Source of the DNA: an uncultured Campylobacter sp.
GTDB taxonomy: Bacteria > Campylobacterota > Campylobacteria > Campylobacterales > Campylobacteraceae
NCBI GenBank assembly: GCA_938046705.1
Contig: CALIWP010000210.1
Coordinates: forward strand, 1-6,296
Direction: 5' to 3'
DNA length: 6,296 nucleotides
This document shows positions 1-5,668 of the stretch, piece by piece. Numbering within the stretch: position 1 is the stretch's first letter; each line of letters starts with the position of its first letter. The notes beneath the pieces were generated by a model. That model made no database searches. It saw only the letters and a list, made by a program, of their open reading frames with translations, and was not told the DNA's origin. Both the position numbers and the translations under genes were made by a program.

Positions 1-1
1 C

Positions 2-610
2 TCGGGACCTGCGGCGCAGACGATCAAAATCGACCTGCCTAAATTTACGCTCATCGGCGCTACGACGCGCGCGGGCATGATCTCGGCACCCCTGCGAGAT
101 AGATTCGGGATGGATTTTAGGCTGCAGTTTTATACCAGAGAGGAGCTGGCTCGTATCGTGCAGATCGCCTCGGTAAAGCTTGGCAAAGAGTGCGAAAAAG
201 CCGCAGCTCTCGAGGTCGCCGCTCGCTCGCGCGCCACGCCTAGGATCGCGCTACGGCTGCTAAAGCGCATACGAGACTTCGCCGAGGTAAACGACGAAGC
301 CGTTATCTCGCAACCTCGTGCCAAAGAGGCTCTGGACGCGCTTGGCGTAAACGATATCGGCTTTGACGAGATGGATATCAAATATCTAGAAATCCTGCTC
401 GCCGCCAAACGCCGCCCGATGGGGCTAAGCACGATCGCCGCGGCTCTAAGCGAGGACGAGGGCACGGTTGAGGACGTGATCGAGCCCTATCTGCTCGCTA
501 ACGGCTACATCGAGCGCACGGCAAAAGGCAGGCTAGCAAGCGCCAAAGCCTACGAGGTGTTTAAACTCAAATTTGACGGGGATACGCAAAAGGGACTGTT
601 TGAGGAGTGA
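2..610 (+). CDS. ruvB: Holliday junction branch migration ATPase RuvB (C-terminal part, 5' end outside window)
   Basis: RuvB is the hexameric AAA+ motor that, with RuvA, drives branch migration of Holliday junctions during recombination and repair in the cytoplasm. The reading frame is open from the first bases, and 202 residues are visible of a family norm of about 335-340, so the Walker A and B motifs lie upstream of the window. Visible in order (local numbering from the first full codon): the sensor 1 region [11 protein letters not shown] (15-25); the arginine-finger segment LRDRFG (31-36); a small helical domain with the sensor 2 motif ATPRIALR (78-85); and a C-terminal winged-helix DNA-binding domain starting near [13 protein letters not shown] and running through [10 protein letters not shown]. 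The product therefore looks intact over the visible part. GC is high: 75 of 120 bases by hand count over 181-300. Identification is from conserved motifs and is firm. Confidence 0.97.
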   Translation, partial: SGPAAQTIKIDLPKFTLIGATTRAGMISAPLRDRFGMDFRLQFYTREELARIVQIASVKLGKECEKAAALEVAARSRATPRIALRLLKRIRDFAEVNDEAVISQPRAKEALDALGVNDIGFDEMDIKYLEILLAAKRRPMGLSTIAAALSEDEGTVEDVIEPYLLANGYIERTAKGRLASAKAYEVFKLKFDGDTQKGLFEE

Positions 611-936
611 GGCAAATTCGGCTCGCTCGTAAAATTTAATCGCCAAATTTTAGTCGCTTTTGCTAGGGATTTTATCTCAGGCTTAAATTTGACGAACATA
701 AAAATCGTCGCCGTTTGCGCGCGGGTAAAATTTGATCGTATTTTTGTCGATAATTAAGAGAGGCGTGAATTTAGCCGCTACGAAATTTTGTCGATTTTAA
801 AACGAAAGTCGTAGGTTTGGTAAAATTTGAGCGAAAATCGCGCGCAAATTTGATTTTATTTACGGCTTGGAATCGTGCGATGGCGGCGGTAAATTTCGGC
901 GCGAGAGCAAAAACCGAAGCACCGAAATTTGAAATT
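611..936. other. AAATTT-saturated spacer, no supported gene
   Basis: This spacer lies between convergent ruvB and the minus-strand lipoprotein gene. I see no gene with a ribosome site and no classical stem-plus-T-run terminator for ruvB. It contains ten copies of AAATTT (starting at 632, 645, 685, 728, 783, 823, 846, 891, 925 and 932), far above the fraction of one copy expected by chance. The right end holds a 9-bp inverted repeat, listed separately. Confidence 0.6.
891..930. repeat. 9-bp perfect inverted repeat after the lipoprotein stop
   Basis: AAATTTCGG at 891-899 is the exact reverse complement of CCGAAATTT at 922-930, with a 22-base loop. Read on the minus strand it starts 6 bases after the stop codon of the lipoprotein gene. 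It could be a weak 3' end hairpin. It lacks a run of T after the stem and half of each arm is the common AAATTT word, so this is a low-confidence terminator. Confidence 0.35.
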
Positions 937-1380
937 TTATCTAAAACTAAAAGTCCAAGAGCCTTTATTGGTTTCAATCTCTGCTTCTAGAGGATCGCAG
1001 TTTGCGCCAATCCCCTCCTTATCTCCAAAATTAAGCTCAATCGCATTGTCCTTGCCGTATTTATCGTAAAAATCCGGTATAGCTAGAGTTTCGATCATTT
1101 CGAGTTTTTCATTGTCAAATACATACACGCTGTATTTATCCTTACTAGCATTAAAGTGAAAATTATATTTATTATCTTTAGATCTTTTATCCCAAGATAC
1201 AGGACAGTTTCCCCTGTTTACAATCAGGCTATATATCCTGAGCCCGTCTTCTAGCGAGGTTATGATAACCGCTCCTCTTCCGGTCTGTACCTCAAGAGGC
1301 GCCTTATCTGCCGCCTTTGCTCCTTCGCTGCCGCAGCCTATGAGTATCGCCGCAGCTAACGCTAAACTTAGCTTCGTCAT
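937..1380 (-). CDS. Small predicted lipoprotein, unknown function
   Basis: A 147-residue protein with a lipoprotein signal: MTK, a hydrophobic stretch, then lipobox LIGC with the acylated cysteine at residue 16. It is therefore expected to be lipid-anchored in the envelope. The mature part is short and looks beta-rich. It has two cysteines, one in NRGNC and one in GANCD, which could form a disulfide, and it ends in GSWTFSFR. I do not recognise a characterised family. The motifs loosely recall small Gram-negative envelope proteins with an NRGNC motif, but that is memory only. The start is well supported: AAAGGAG lies upstream inside the preceding gene, and ATG overlaps that gene's TGA in an ATGA junction, so translation is probably coupled. 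Hand-counted GC over 1021-1380 is about 42%, clearly below ruvB. Confidence 0.85.
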   Translation of the reverse strand: MTKLSLALAAAILIGCGSEGAKAADKAPLEVQTGRGAVIITSLEDGLRIYSLIVNRGNCPVSWDKRSKDNKYNFHFNASKDKYSVYVFDNEKLEMIETLAIPDFYDKYGKDNAIELNFGDKEGIGANCDPLEAEIETNKGSWTFSFR

Positions 1381-1670
1381 TTGTTTTCTCCTTTTAGTTT
1401 TTTGATAGCTTCTTTTCTTTGCCCGTCTTTGGGCTCACCAAGGCTAGGTAAAGTTTCTAAAAGCCCTGCAGCAAGCTCCTCGGAAATCAAAAAATAGCAA
1501 GGCTCGCCGTTTCTAGTAACGGGATAGCCGTTTTTGCCCTCCATAGAGCTTTTCCACCTCATACCTACGCGCCAACCGCCCATACTACCGCTAAAACCAT
1601 AAATGACCTCAAAGTCGCCCTTTTCGTAAAACGTTTCGGGCTTAACGTCAAACGGATAAAAACCGCTCAT
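1377..1670 (-). CDS. Hypothetical 97-residue protein, first gene of a two-gene operon
   Basis: No family recognised. The protein is soluble-looking, with no signal peptide or membrane segment. The N-terminal half is rich in aromatic residues and glycine (FYPFDVKPETFY, then GFSGSMGGWRVGMRW). A middle turn, NGYPVTRNGEPCYF, leads into a probable helix (ISEELAAGLLETL) and a lysine-rich tail. The start is secure: AAGGAG at 1675-1680 sits 4 bases before the ATG. The TGA stop overlaps the ATG of the downstream lipoprotein gene, so the two are co-transcribed and probably translationally coupled. The promoter region carries an A9G7 tract. The cytoplasmic-plus-lipoprotein pairing has no function I can name. 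Being real is supported by the ribosome site and the operon junction, not by homology. Confidence 0.75.
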   Translation of the reverse strand: MSGFYPFDVKPETFYEKGDFEVIYGFSGSMGGWRVGMRWKSSMEGKNGYPVTRNGEPCYFLISEELAAGLLETLPSLGEPKDGQRKEAIKKLKGENK

Positions 1671-1674
1671 TAAT

Positions 1675-1680
1675 CTCCTT
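1675..1680 (-). promoter_or_regulatory. Ribosome binding site of the 97-residue gene
   Basis: AAGGAG on the minus strand, 4 bases (ATTA) before the ATG at 1670. It fixes the start of this unrecognised gene. Confidence 0.8.
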
Positions 1681-1698
1681 TAAATGAAATACAAAGGC

Positions 1699-1730
1699 AT
1701 TCTATCCCCCCCTTTTTTTTTAAAAATCAA
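1699..1730 (-). promoter_or_regulatory. Candidate promoter with an A9G7 tract between -35 and -10
   Basis: Read on the minus strand: TTGATT (1725-1730, four of six matches to TTGACA), then TTA, A9, G7 and A, then TAGAAT (1699-1704, five of six matches to TATAAT). The -10 ends 28 bases before the ATG, which suits a short leader. The gap between the two boxes is 20 bases, longer than the usual 17, and most of it is the double homopolymer. Campylobacter sigma-70 promoters often lack a -35, so the -10 is the firmer half. Slippage in the tract would change the spacing. Confidence 0.5.
1706..1721. repeat. Double homopolymer C7T9 (A9G7 on the minus strand)
   Basis: Seven C (1706-1712) directly followed by nine T (1713-1721). 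This is the longest homopolymer structure I noticed in the window. Poly-G runs of similar or slightly greater length are the classic phase-variable sites of Campylobacter. This one lies in the spacer before the 97-residue gene, not inside a reading frame. Confidence 0.9.
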
Positions 1731-1817
1731 TTAATCTTTCATTCAAATTTGCCTCCTAATTTTTCCCTTAAGCCTGCCGGATCTGCCCAAAAATAGCGTT
1801 AAATTTGCCGTATGCGC

Positions 1818-1850
1818 TTAGATGTCTGCCGCTCGTTCGCGAGCATCTAA
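1818..1850. repeat. Two-part hairpin with TTCG loop in the divergent spacer
   Basis: Inner stem GCTCG (1831-1835) pairs with CGAGC (1840-1844) around the loop TTCG. Outer stem TTAGAT (1818-1823) pairs with ATCTAA (1845-1850), leaving a 7-base one-sided bulge (1824-1830). In total 11 pairs are stacked on one side. It sits between two divergent genes, so it is not an obvious terminator for either. It could be an operator, a relic of a lost 3' end, or a small RNA fold. Confidence 0.45.
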
Positions 1851-1923
1851 ATTTACGCCTGATTTACCCAGTCGCGCTAAAGCCGCCGACACCGCCTGCC
1901 TGTCCGCAAAACCCCGTAAAATC

Positions 1924-1932
1924 TGATATAAT
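1924..1932 (+). promoter_or_regulatory. Extended -10 promoter of the AI-2E family gene
   Basis: TGATATAAT matches the extended -10 pattern TGnTATAAT perfectly. Transcription would start near 1938-1940, giving a leader of only about 14 bases before the ATG. No -35 box is visible at the usual distance, as is common in Campylobacter. Confidence 0.7.
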
Positions 1933-1952
1933 AAGTTCCTCAAAGGAAAAAA

Positions 1953-2993
1953 ATGAATAATCGAGTGTTTTTTGGCATCTTCGCTCTTTGTGCGTTGGCG
2001 CTAGTCGTGTACCTTTTTAAGCCATTTTTGCTAAATATCTTTATCGCCGCCTTGCTAGCCGTCGCCACCTCAAACGTAAATGTCAAATTTTTGCAGCTAA
2101 CGAAGGGCAAAAGGACGCTCTCGGCCGCGCTTACGACACTAGCGCTGTTTTCGCTATTTATCGCGCCGCTTTTGTACGCCGTGATCGAGATCGCCAAACA
2201 CGCTGCAAACTTTAACACCGGCTACATAACAAATACGCTAGATTATTTTCAAAGCGGCAAATTTCAGCTACCCGAACCGATCAAATTTTTAGAACCGAAA
2301 ATCAAAGAGATGATCGCCGATATCGACGTCAAGGCCATCTCGGCAAATCTCATCGCAAATTTAGCCGGCATCGGAAAATCAAGCGTGAACTTTCTTTTCG
2401 ACATGATTTTCATCCTCGTGTTTTTCTTTTTTGCGGTGCTTTACGGTAGCGAGCTTGTTGGCTACCTAAAAAGCGCGCTTCCGATGAAGGAGAGCGAGAG
2501 CGAGTTTATCCTCAGCGAAGTGGCTAACGTCATGAGCGTCGTACTTTATTCTATCGTTTTAAACGCGATTTTGCAGGGCTGCCTTTTTGCTATCATCACG
2601 ATTTCATACGGCTACAACGGCTTTTTGATGGGCATACTCTTTGCCTTTACTTCGCTTGTTCCGGTCGTGGGCGGATTGCTAGCTTGGGGGCCGATCAGTC
2701 TTTACGAGTTTGCTAACGGCAACACCGCGGCCGCGATCGTCATCGCCGTCTATACTATCGTGGTGATCTCCATCGTCGCAGATACGTTTTTAAAGCCGAT
2801 CGTGATTAAATTTATCAACGACAGGCTCGTAAAAATCCCGACCAAGATCAACGAGCTGCTGCTGTTTTTCTCAATGATAGCGGGTATCTCGACGTTTGGC
2901 TTTTGGGGGCTTATCTTGGGACCTGCGATCGTGACGTTTTTTATCTCGACGATCAAGCTTTATACATTGCTTAAAGAGCGCGCCGTCGTATAA
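1953..2993 (+). CDS. AI-2E family (PerM-like) inner-membrane transporter
   Basis: A 346-residue polytopic protein of the AI-2E transporter family (PF01594, formerly UPF0118), close to the family's usual length of about 340-370. Visible order: an N-terminal hydrophobic hairpin (about 5-40); a third membrane segment (58-82); a soluble stretch with amphipathic helices (84-145); membrane segments near 146-168, 193-215, 217-250 and 258-278; and a final hydrophobic region 300-337. Family signatures are SLVPVVGG (234-241) and GFWGLILGPAI (316-326). Members are proposed exporters or antiporters; the autoinducer-2 role of E. coli TqsA should not be assumed here. From memory, the C. jejuni equivalent next to ruvB is called amaA. 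The ATG is preceded by AAAGGA (1942-1947) and a very strong promoter. No gene follows closely, so it is probably monocistronic. Confidence 0.92.
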   Translation: MNNRVFFGIFALCALALVVYLFKPFLLNIFIAALLAVATSNVNVKFLQLTKGKRTLSAALTTLALFSLFIAPLLYAVIEIAKHAANFNTGYITNTLDYFQSGKFQLPEPIKFLEPKIKEMIADIDVKAISANLIANLAGIGKSSVNFLFDMIFILVFFFFAVLYGSELVGYLKSALPMKESESEFILSEVANVMSVVLYSIVLNAILQGCLFAIITISYGYNGFLMGILFAFTSLVPVVGGLLAWGPISLYEFANGNTAAAIVIAVYTIVVISIVADTFLKPIVIKFINDRLVKIPTKINELLLFFSMIAGISTFGFWGLILGPAIVTFFISTIKLYTLLKERAVV

Positions 2994-3010
2994 ATTTGCC
3001 TAAAATCGGC

Positions 3011-3029
3011 GATATTTTTAGCAAATATC
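3011..3029. repeat. AT-rich 7-bp hairpin between the AI-2E gene and the porin promoter
   Basis: GATATTT (3011-3017) and AAATATC (3023-3029) are exact reverse complements around a 5-base loop. It starts 17 bases after the stop of the AI-2E family gene. It may help end that transcript, but it has no G+C-rich stem and no T-run directly after it. It could equally be a protein site upstream of the porin promoter. Confidence 0.35.
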
Positions 3030-3060
3030 ACAAATCTAACACGAATTTTATTATTTTCTG

Positions 3061-3069
3061 TGCTATAAT
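3061..3069 (+). promoter_or_regulatory. Extended -10 promoter of the porin gene
   Basis: TGCTATAAT is a perfect extended -10. It is preceded by a T-rich stretch (about 3046-3059) of the kind that replaces the -35 box in Campylobacter promoters. Transcription would start near 3075-3077, giving a leader of about 69 bases that contains a perfect hairpin. Confidence 0.75.
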
Positions 3070-3080
3070 CCTTAAATATA

Positions 3081-3105
3081 AAATTTAATGTTCCACATTA
3101 AATTT
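3081..3105 (+). promoter_or_regulatory. Perfect 10-bp inverted repeat in the porin leader
   Basis: AAATTTAATG (3081-3090) and CATTAAATTT (3096-3105) are exact reverse complements around the loop TTCCA. The element lies just after the expected transcription start. It could act as a 5' hairpin stabilising the mRNA or as an operator for a dimeric regulator. The 3' arm (3098-3105) can also pair with AAATTTAA at 3124-3131, next to the ribosome site. Confidence 0.6.
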
Positions 3106-3144
3106 GCGGGACGTAAATTTGCTAAATTTAACCAAGGAGTTTTT

Positions 3145-4479
3145 ATGAAACTAGCAAAACTAAGTTTGGCCGCCGTTTTGGCGCTTGGCTTTTTAGGCGC
3201 CGCAAACGCAGCCGACACCTTTGGAGAGGCGTTTACCAAAGGAAAACTAGCAGGCAAGATCCAGGCTACCTACGTGGATCAAAAAGACGAACGCGCGCCG
3301 ATACACGACGAGCAGCTGACGTCTATACAGCTTGAGCTTGGCTACGTGACCGATCCGTTTTACGGCTTTAGGCTGGGCGTTACGGGACAGGGCAACTTCT
3401 TGCCGTTTAACAGCATGAGAAAAAGCGGCACTCTATACGACAAAGAGTGGAGAACGCAAGGCGCGGTAATGTCTGAAGCGTATCTAGGCTACGGTATAGG
3501 GCAGACCGATATCAAATTCGGCCGTCAATACGTAAACACTCCGCTAGTAGCGGGCAATCCGACGCGCGCGTTTAAAGAGGCGTTTGAGGGTCTAACGATC
3601 GTAAATAAAGACATACCAAACACTACCTTGATCGGCGGCTGGTACTATAAATTTCAAGGCAGAAGCGCCGTCGTAACGGGCGGCAAAGAGGGACGCGCTC
3701 CGCACTTTAAAGATAGAGTCATCGTCGGTGGCATGGGGCCTGTGGCGTATGAGTTTGATAATATCTTTACCGGCGCGGTCATAAATCAAAGCATCCCGAA
3801 TCTAAAACTAACCGGCGCATACGCTAGAGTGACCGATCTTAGGCGCGGCGCTTTGCAGGGCGACATCAACTTCTACCTAGCCGAGGCTAACTACAAAGTA
3901 CCCGTCGGCGACTTTAAACTGGGTTTTGACGCGATGTATAAGGGCTCTCGCACTACAAGAGGCTTAGAAGATCTAAACTACGACGGAAATATGATCGGTC
4001 TAAGAGCCGGCATTTATGATTTCGTGGGCTTTAGCGCCTCTTATGCTTATACGACCGTCGGCGACAACGACGCTTTGGCGTTTGGTCTAGGTAACGGCCC
4101 TGGCTCATACACGCTGCTTCCTATCCGCGGACCTTTCGTATTTACGGGCTATGCGGGTATGAATACGCATAAACTTTTGTTTGAATACGACTTTAAAGAG
4201 GTGGGCGCCGAGGGTCTAAAAGCAAAACTACATCTAGTAAAAGGCAAACAAGACGCCCCTCACCGCAACGCCGGTCCGACCGCGGCTAACACGCACATGA
4301 ACGTCCAAGGCTGGGCGGCGCAGGCTAGCTACGATATGCCGTGGGTCAAGGGGCTAAGCGCAAGCGTCACGTATACGGCTCTTGAGAGAAAGAACTTTGA
4401 TACCAGAGGAGCCGTTAGAAAGACCGATAACAACGAGCTTTGGCTACAACTTGGATATAAATTTAACCTTCTAAACTAG
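3145..4479 (+). CDS. OprD-like outer-membrane porin
   Basis: A 444-residue outer-membrane beta-barrel protein resembling the OprD-type porins of Campylobacter, Arcobacter and relatives. It would let small hydrophilic solutes through the outer membrane. The start is the ATG at 3145, because AAGGAG (3134-3139) is correctly placed and a Sec signal peptide follows: MKLAKL, a hydrophobic core, and cleavage after ANA at residue 22. An in-frame ATG at 3088 lies inside the leader hairpin without a ribosome site and is rejected. The mature protein has alternating strand patterns rich in Gly, Tyr and Phe. The stretch IKFGRQYVNTPLVAGN followed by FEGLTIVNKD (about 122-153) is characteristic of this porin group as I remember it. 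The last strand, LWLQLGYKF, is followed by NLLN, so the terminal residue is not aromatic. With its own promoter and terminator it is probably monocistronic and well expressed. Substrate unknown. Confidence 0.85.
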   Translation: MKLAKLSLAAVLALGFLGAANAADTFGEAFTKGKLAGKIQATYVDQKDERAPIHDEQLTSIQLELGYVTDPFYGFRLGVTGQGNFLPFNSMRKSGTLYDKEWRTQGAVMSEAYLGYGIGQTDIKFGRQYVNTPLVAGNPTRAFKEAFEGLTIVNKDIPNTTLIGGWYYKFQGRSAVVTGGKEGRAPHFKDRVIVGGMGPVAYEFDNIFTGAVINQSIPNLKLTGAYARVTDLRRGALQGDINFYLAEANYKVPVGDFKLGFDAMYKGSRTTRGLEDLNYDGNMIGLRAGIYDFVGFSASYAYTTVGDNDALAFGLGNGPGSYTLLPIRGPFVFTGYAGMNTHKLLFEYDFKEVGAEGLKAKLHLVKGKQDAPHRNAGPTAANTHMNVQGWAAQASYDMPWVKGLSASVTYTALERKNFDTRGAVRKTDNNELWLQLGYKFNLLN

Positions 4480-4490
4480 CTACTTTAATG

Positions 4491-4530
4491 CGGACGCAAA
4501 TTTGACGCGTCCGTTACTTCTTTTTATTTT
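4491..4530 (+). terminator. Rho-independent terminator of the porin gene
   Basis: CGGACGC (4491-4497) pairs with GCGTCCG (4507-4513) over 7 perfect G+C-rich pairs with a 9-base loop, 11 bases after the porin stop. A T-rich stretch follows (4518-4530, ten of thirteen T by sight). This is the clearest terminator in the window. Confidence 0.8.
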
Positions 4531-4795
4531 GTGTTATCGTCGCAAATTTAGCTTTGTAAAACCGGCACAAATCTGATCTTTTTGAGCAAATTTGCACCTA
4601 AATTTAAAAGATAAAATCAAGAACAGTTAAATTTGATAAAGTGGGATTTGAAAAAATAGCGTGGATTTAAAGGCTGAAATTTGTCCGTAGCGATCTAAAT
4701 TTACTTTCGCGCTTTGTATGGGATCGGCCGAAGATAAAAGCAAATTTAAGCTTGCAAGGACAAATCGTTCGCCCGAGCAAGCTATAAATGAAGGC
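4531..4795. other. Convergent spacer without a supported gene
   Basis: AT-rich spacer between the porin terminator and the stop of the minus-strand lipoprotein gene, again with several AAATTT words. A forward reading frame beginning at 4718 runs antisense into the lipoprotein gene, has no ribosome site, and is rejected. A weak hairpin near the right end is listed separately. Confidence 0.5.
4749..4783 (-). terminator. Possible weak terminator of the minus-strand lipoprotein gene
   Basis: AGCTTGC (4749-4755) and GCAAGCT (4777-4783) are exact reverse complements with a 21-base loop. On the minus strand the element begins 12 bases after the lipoprotein stop and is followed by a moderately T-rich stretch (TAAATTTGCTTTTATCTT). 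The long loop makes this uncertain. Confidence 0.35.
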
Positions 4796-5551
4796 CTATC
4801 TTTCGTAAAATTTACCGAGTACGCCGCTGCCGATCTCTTTACGTTCGCCGTCCTCTATCATCACGGCTTTGCGGTCGATATCGACGGTTTTGTCGGTGTT
4901 GATGATAAATTTGAGCTCGTACGAGCGCGAGTTTATCTGTTTTGGCATATCTCCGAAAAATATCGGTTTCGCCGGGCGTTGCGAATCAAACGCGGCCCAT
5001 TGAAACTGGCTTATGAAGGTGCTAAATAAAAAGGCATTGCTGTTTAGCTTGTATTTGTTTGCGAGCTCGTCCGCGATCGCGTCGTTATCGCAGTTTACGG
5101 GCGCACTGAAGCTACTTTTCTTTGCTTTCTCTTCGTCGTATTTGCAAAATTTATTCGCCAGCGCCAGCATATCCTCTTTGTTTGCGTCGCTGCTGCCTTC
5201 GGTTTTTAGTTCGTTGTAGTTATTCATTATCCGCTCTAGCGTCTTTTCTAGACTTTTTTGCGCGTCGTCTTTGGCTTTTTGTACGGCCTCTTCGTAGCGA
5301 GCGTTTTGTTTGTCAAATTCCGCCTTGAGCACGTCGCTACTAACCTCGCAAGTTACTTTGACTAGTTTTAGATCGTTTCCGCTAACGTCTTCCCATTTTA
5401 CCTTTTGGCAGCCCTTGTAGCCGTCAACGGCGGCGCCTATCGTCATTGATTTTTTTATCGGTAGCGTGTAGTTTTTGACGATATCGATGTTGTTATCGCC
5501 GCATCCTGTTAGCGCCAAAACGGCAGCTATGAGAGAAGATTTTATTTTTAT
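4796..5551 (-). CDS. Predicted lipoprotein with coiled-coil segment; start codon non-canonical or mutated
   Basis: About 251 residues if read from the codon at 5551-5549. From there the frame gives a full lipoprotein signal: KIKSSLIAAVLALTGC after the first residue, lipobox LTGC, cysteine at residue 17. That first codon is ATA, yet it sits 5 bases after AGGAG (5557-5561). The first accepted start codon in this frame is a TTG at 5518; it has no ribosome site and would cut off the signal, leaving MALTGC. An ATG at 5555 is one base out of frame and only 1 base from AGGAG. The mature part has a short compact region (SMTIGAAVDGYKGCQKVKW), a charged probable coiled coil (about 75-116), and a C-terminal part ending GSGVLGKFYER. 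Four cysteines beyond the lipidated one are visible. No family is recognised with confidence. It is either expressed from an unusual start or recently inactivated. Confidence 0.7.
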   Translation of the reverse strand: MKIKSSLIAAVLALTGCGDNNIDIVKNYTLPIKKSMTIGAAVDGYKGCQKVKWEDVSGNDLKLVKVTCEVSSDVLKAEFDKQNARYEEAVQKAKDDAQKSLEKTLERIMNNYNELKTEGSSDANKEDMLALANKFCKYDEEKAKKSSFSAPVNCDNDAIADELANKYKLNSNAFLFSTFISQFQWAAFDSQRPAKPIFFGDMPKQINSRSYELKFIINTDKTVDIDRKAVMIEDGERKEIGSGVLGKFYER

Positions 5552-5561
5552 TCATTCTCCT
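5519..5561 (-). other. Damaged or unusual translation start of the lipoprotein gene
   Basis: Minus-strand order: AGGAG (5561-5557), ATG (5555-5553, wrong frame), ATA (5551-5549, right frame), then A- and T-rich codons leading into the signal core. Changing ATA to ATG would give MKIKSSLIAAVLALTGC. Alternatively, losing one A from the A5 or A4 run after the out-of-frame ATG would give MNK followed by the same core. As written, the out-of-frame ATG yields only a 20-residue product. A start substitution, a homopolymer frameshift or a sequence error are the options. Confidence 0.6.
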
Positions 5562-5582
5562 GAAATTTAAAAGTCTAAATCT

Positions 5583-5596
5583 AGCTAAATTTAGCT
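5583..5596. repeat. Perfect 14-base palindrome upstream of the lipoprotein gene
   Basis: AGCTAAATTTAGCT equals its own reverse complement. It lies about 22 bases before the lipoprotein ribosome site, in the region where its promoter should be, and is a candidate operator. The core is the common AAATTT word, so part of the symmetry is background. Confidence 0.4.
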
Positions 5597-5668
5597 TAAT
5601 GTTAAGACGCATTTAAAGCGATGAGCGACCGAATTTGGCTGCCTAAATTTGACTAGTAAAGCGGCAGA

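Noticed and set aside
130..465. Minus-strand 111-codon reading frame inside ruvB
   Set aside because: It is fully antisense to a well-conserved gene, and its Ser/Arg/Ala-rich composition is typical of a shadow of GC-rich coding DNA.
771..977. Minus-strand 68-codon reading frame with a hydrophobic N-terminus
   Set aside because: It starts with TTG inside the 3' end of the lipoprotein gene, shows no ribosome site, and its composition follows the AAATTT-rich spacer.
1940..2218. Minus-strand 92-codon reading frame over the start of the AI-2E family gene
   Set aside because: It overlaps the promoter, start and first membrane segments of a clear gene and is best explained as a shadow.
2750..2956. 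Minus-strand 68-codon reading frame inside the AI-2E family gene
   Set aside because: It is antisense to conserved membrane segments and has no ribosome site.
3088..3144. Upstream in-frame ATG extending the porin by 19 residues
   Set aside because: It lies inside the leader hairpin, lacks a ribosome site, and would bury the signal peptide behind a non-signal extension.
4718..5029. Forward 103-codon reading frame antisense to the lipoprotein 3' end
   Set aside because: There is no ribosome site or promoter, and most of it is the reverse of a better supported gene.
5013..5328. Two overlapping forward 68-codon reading frames rich in Ser, Leu and Phe
   Set aside because: They are shadows of the lipoprotein coiled-coil region on the other strand.
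5639..5667. CTGCC/GGCAG inverted repeat after the ClbS-like gene, considered as its terminator
   Set aside because: It has only 5 pairs with a 19-base loop and no T-run, and it touches the stop codon, so it is not distinguishable from chance.
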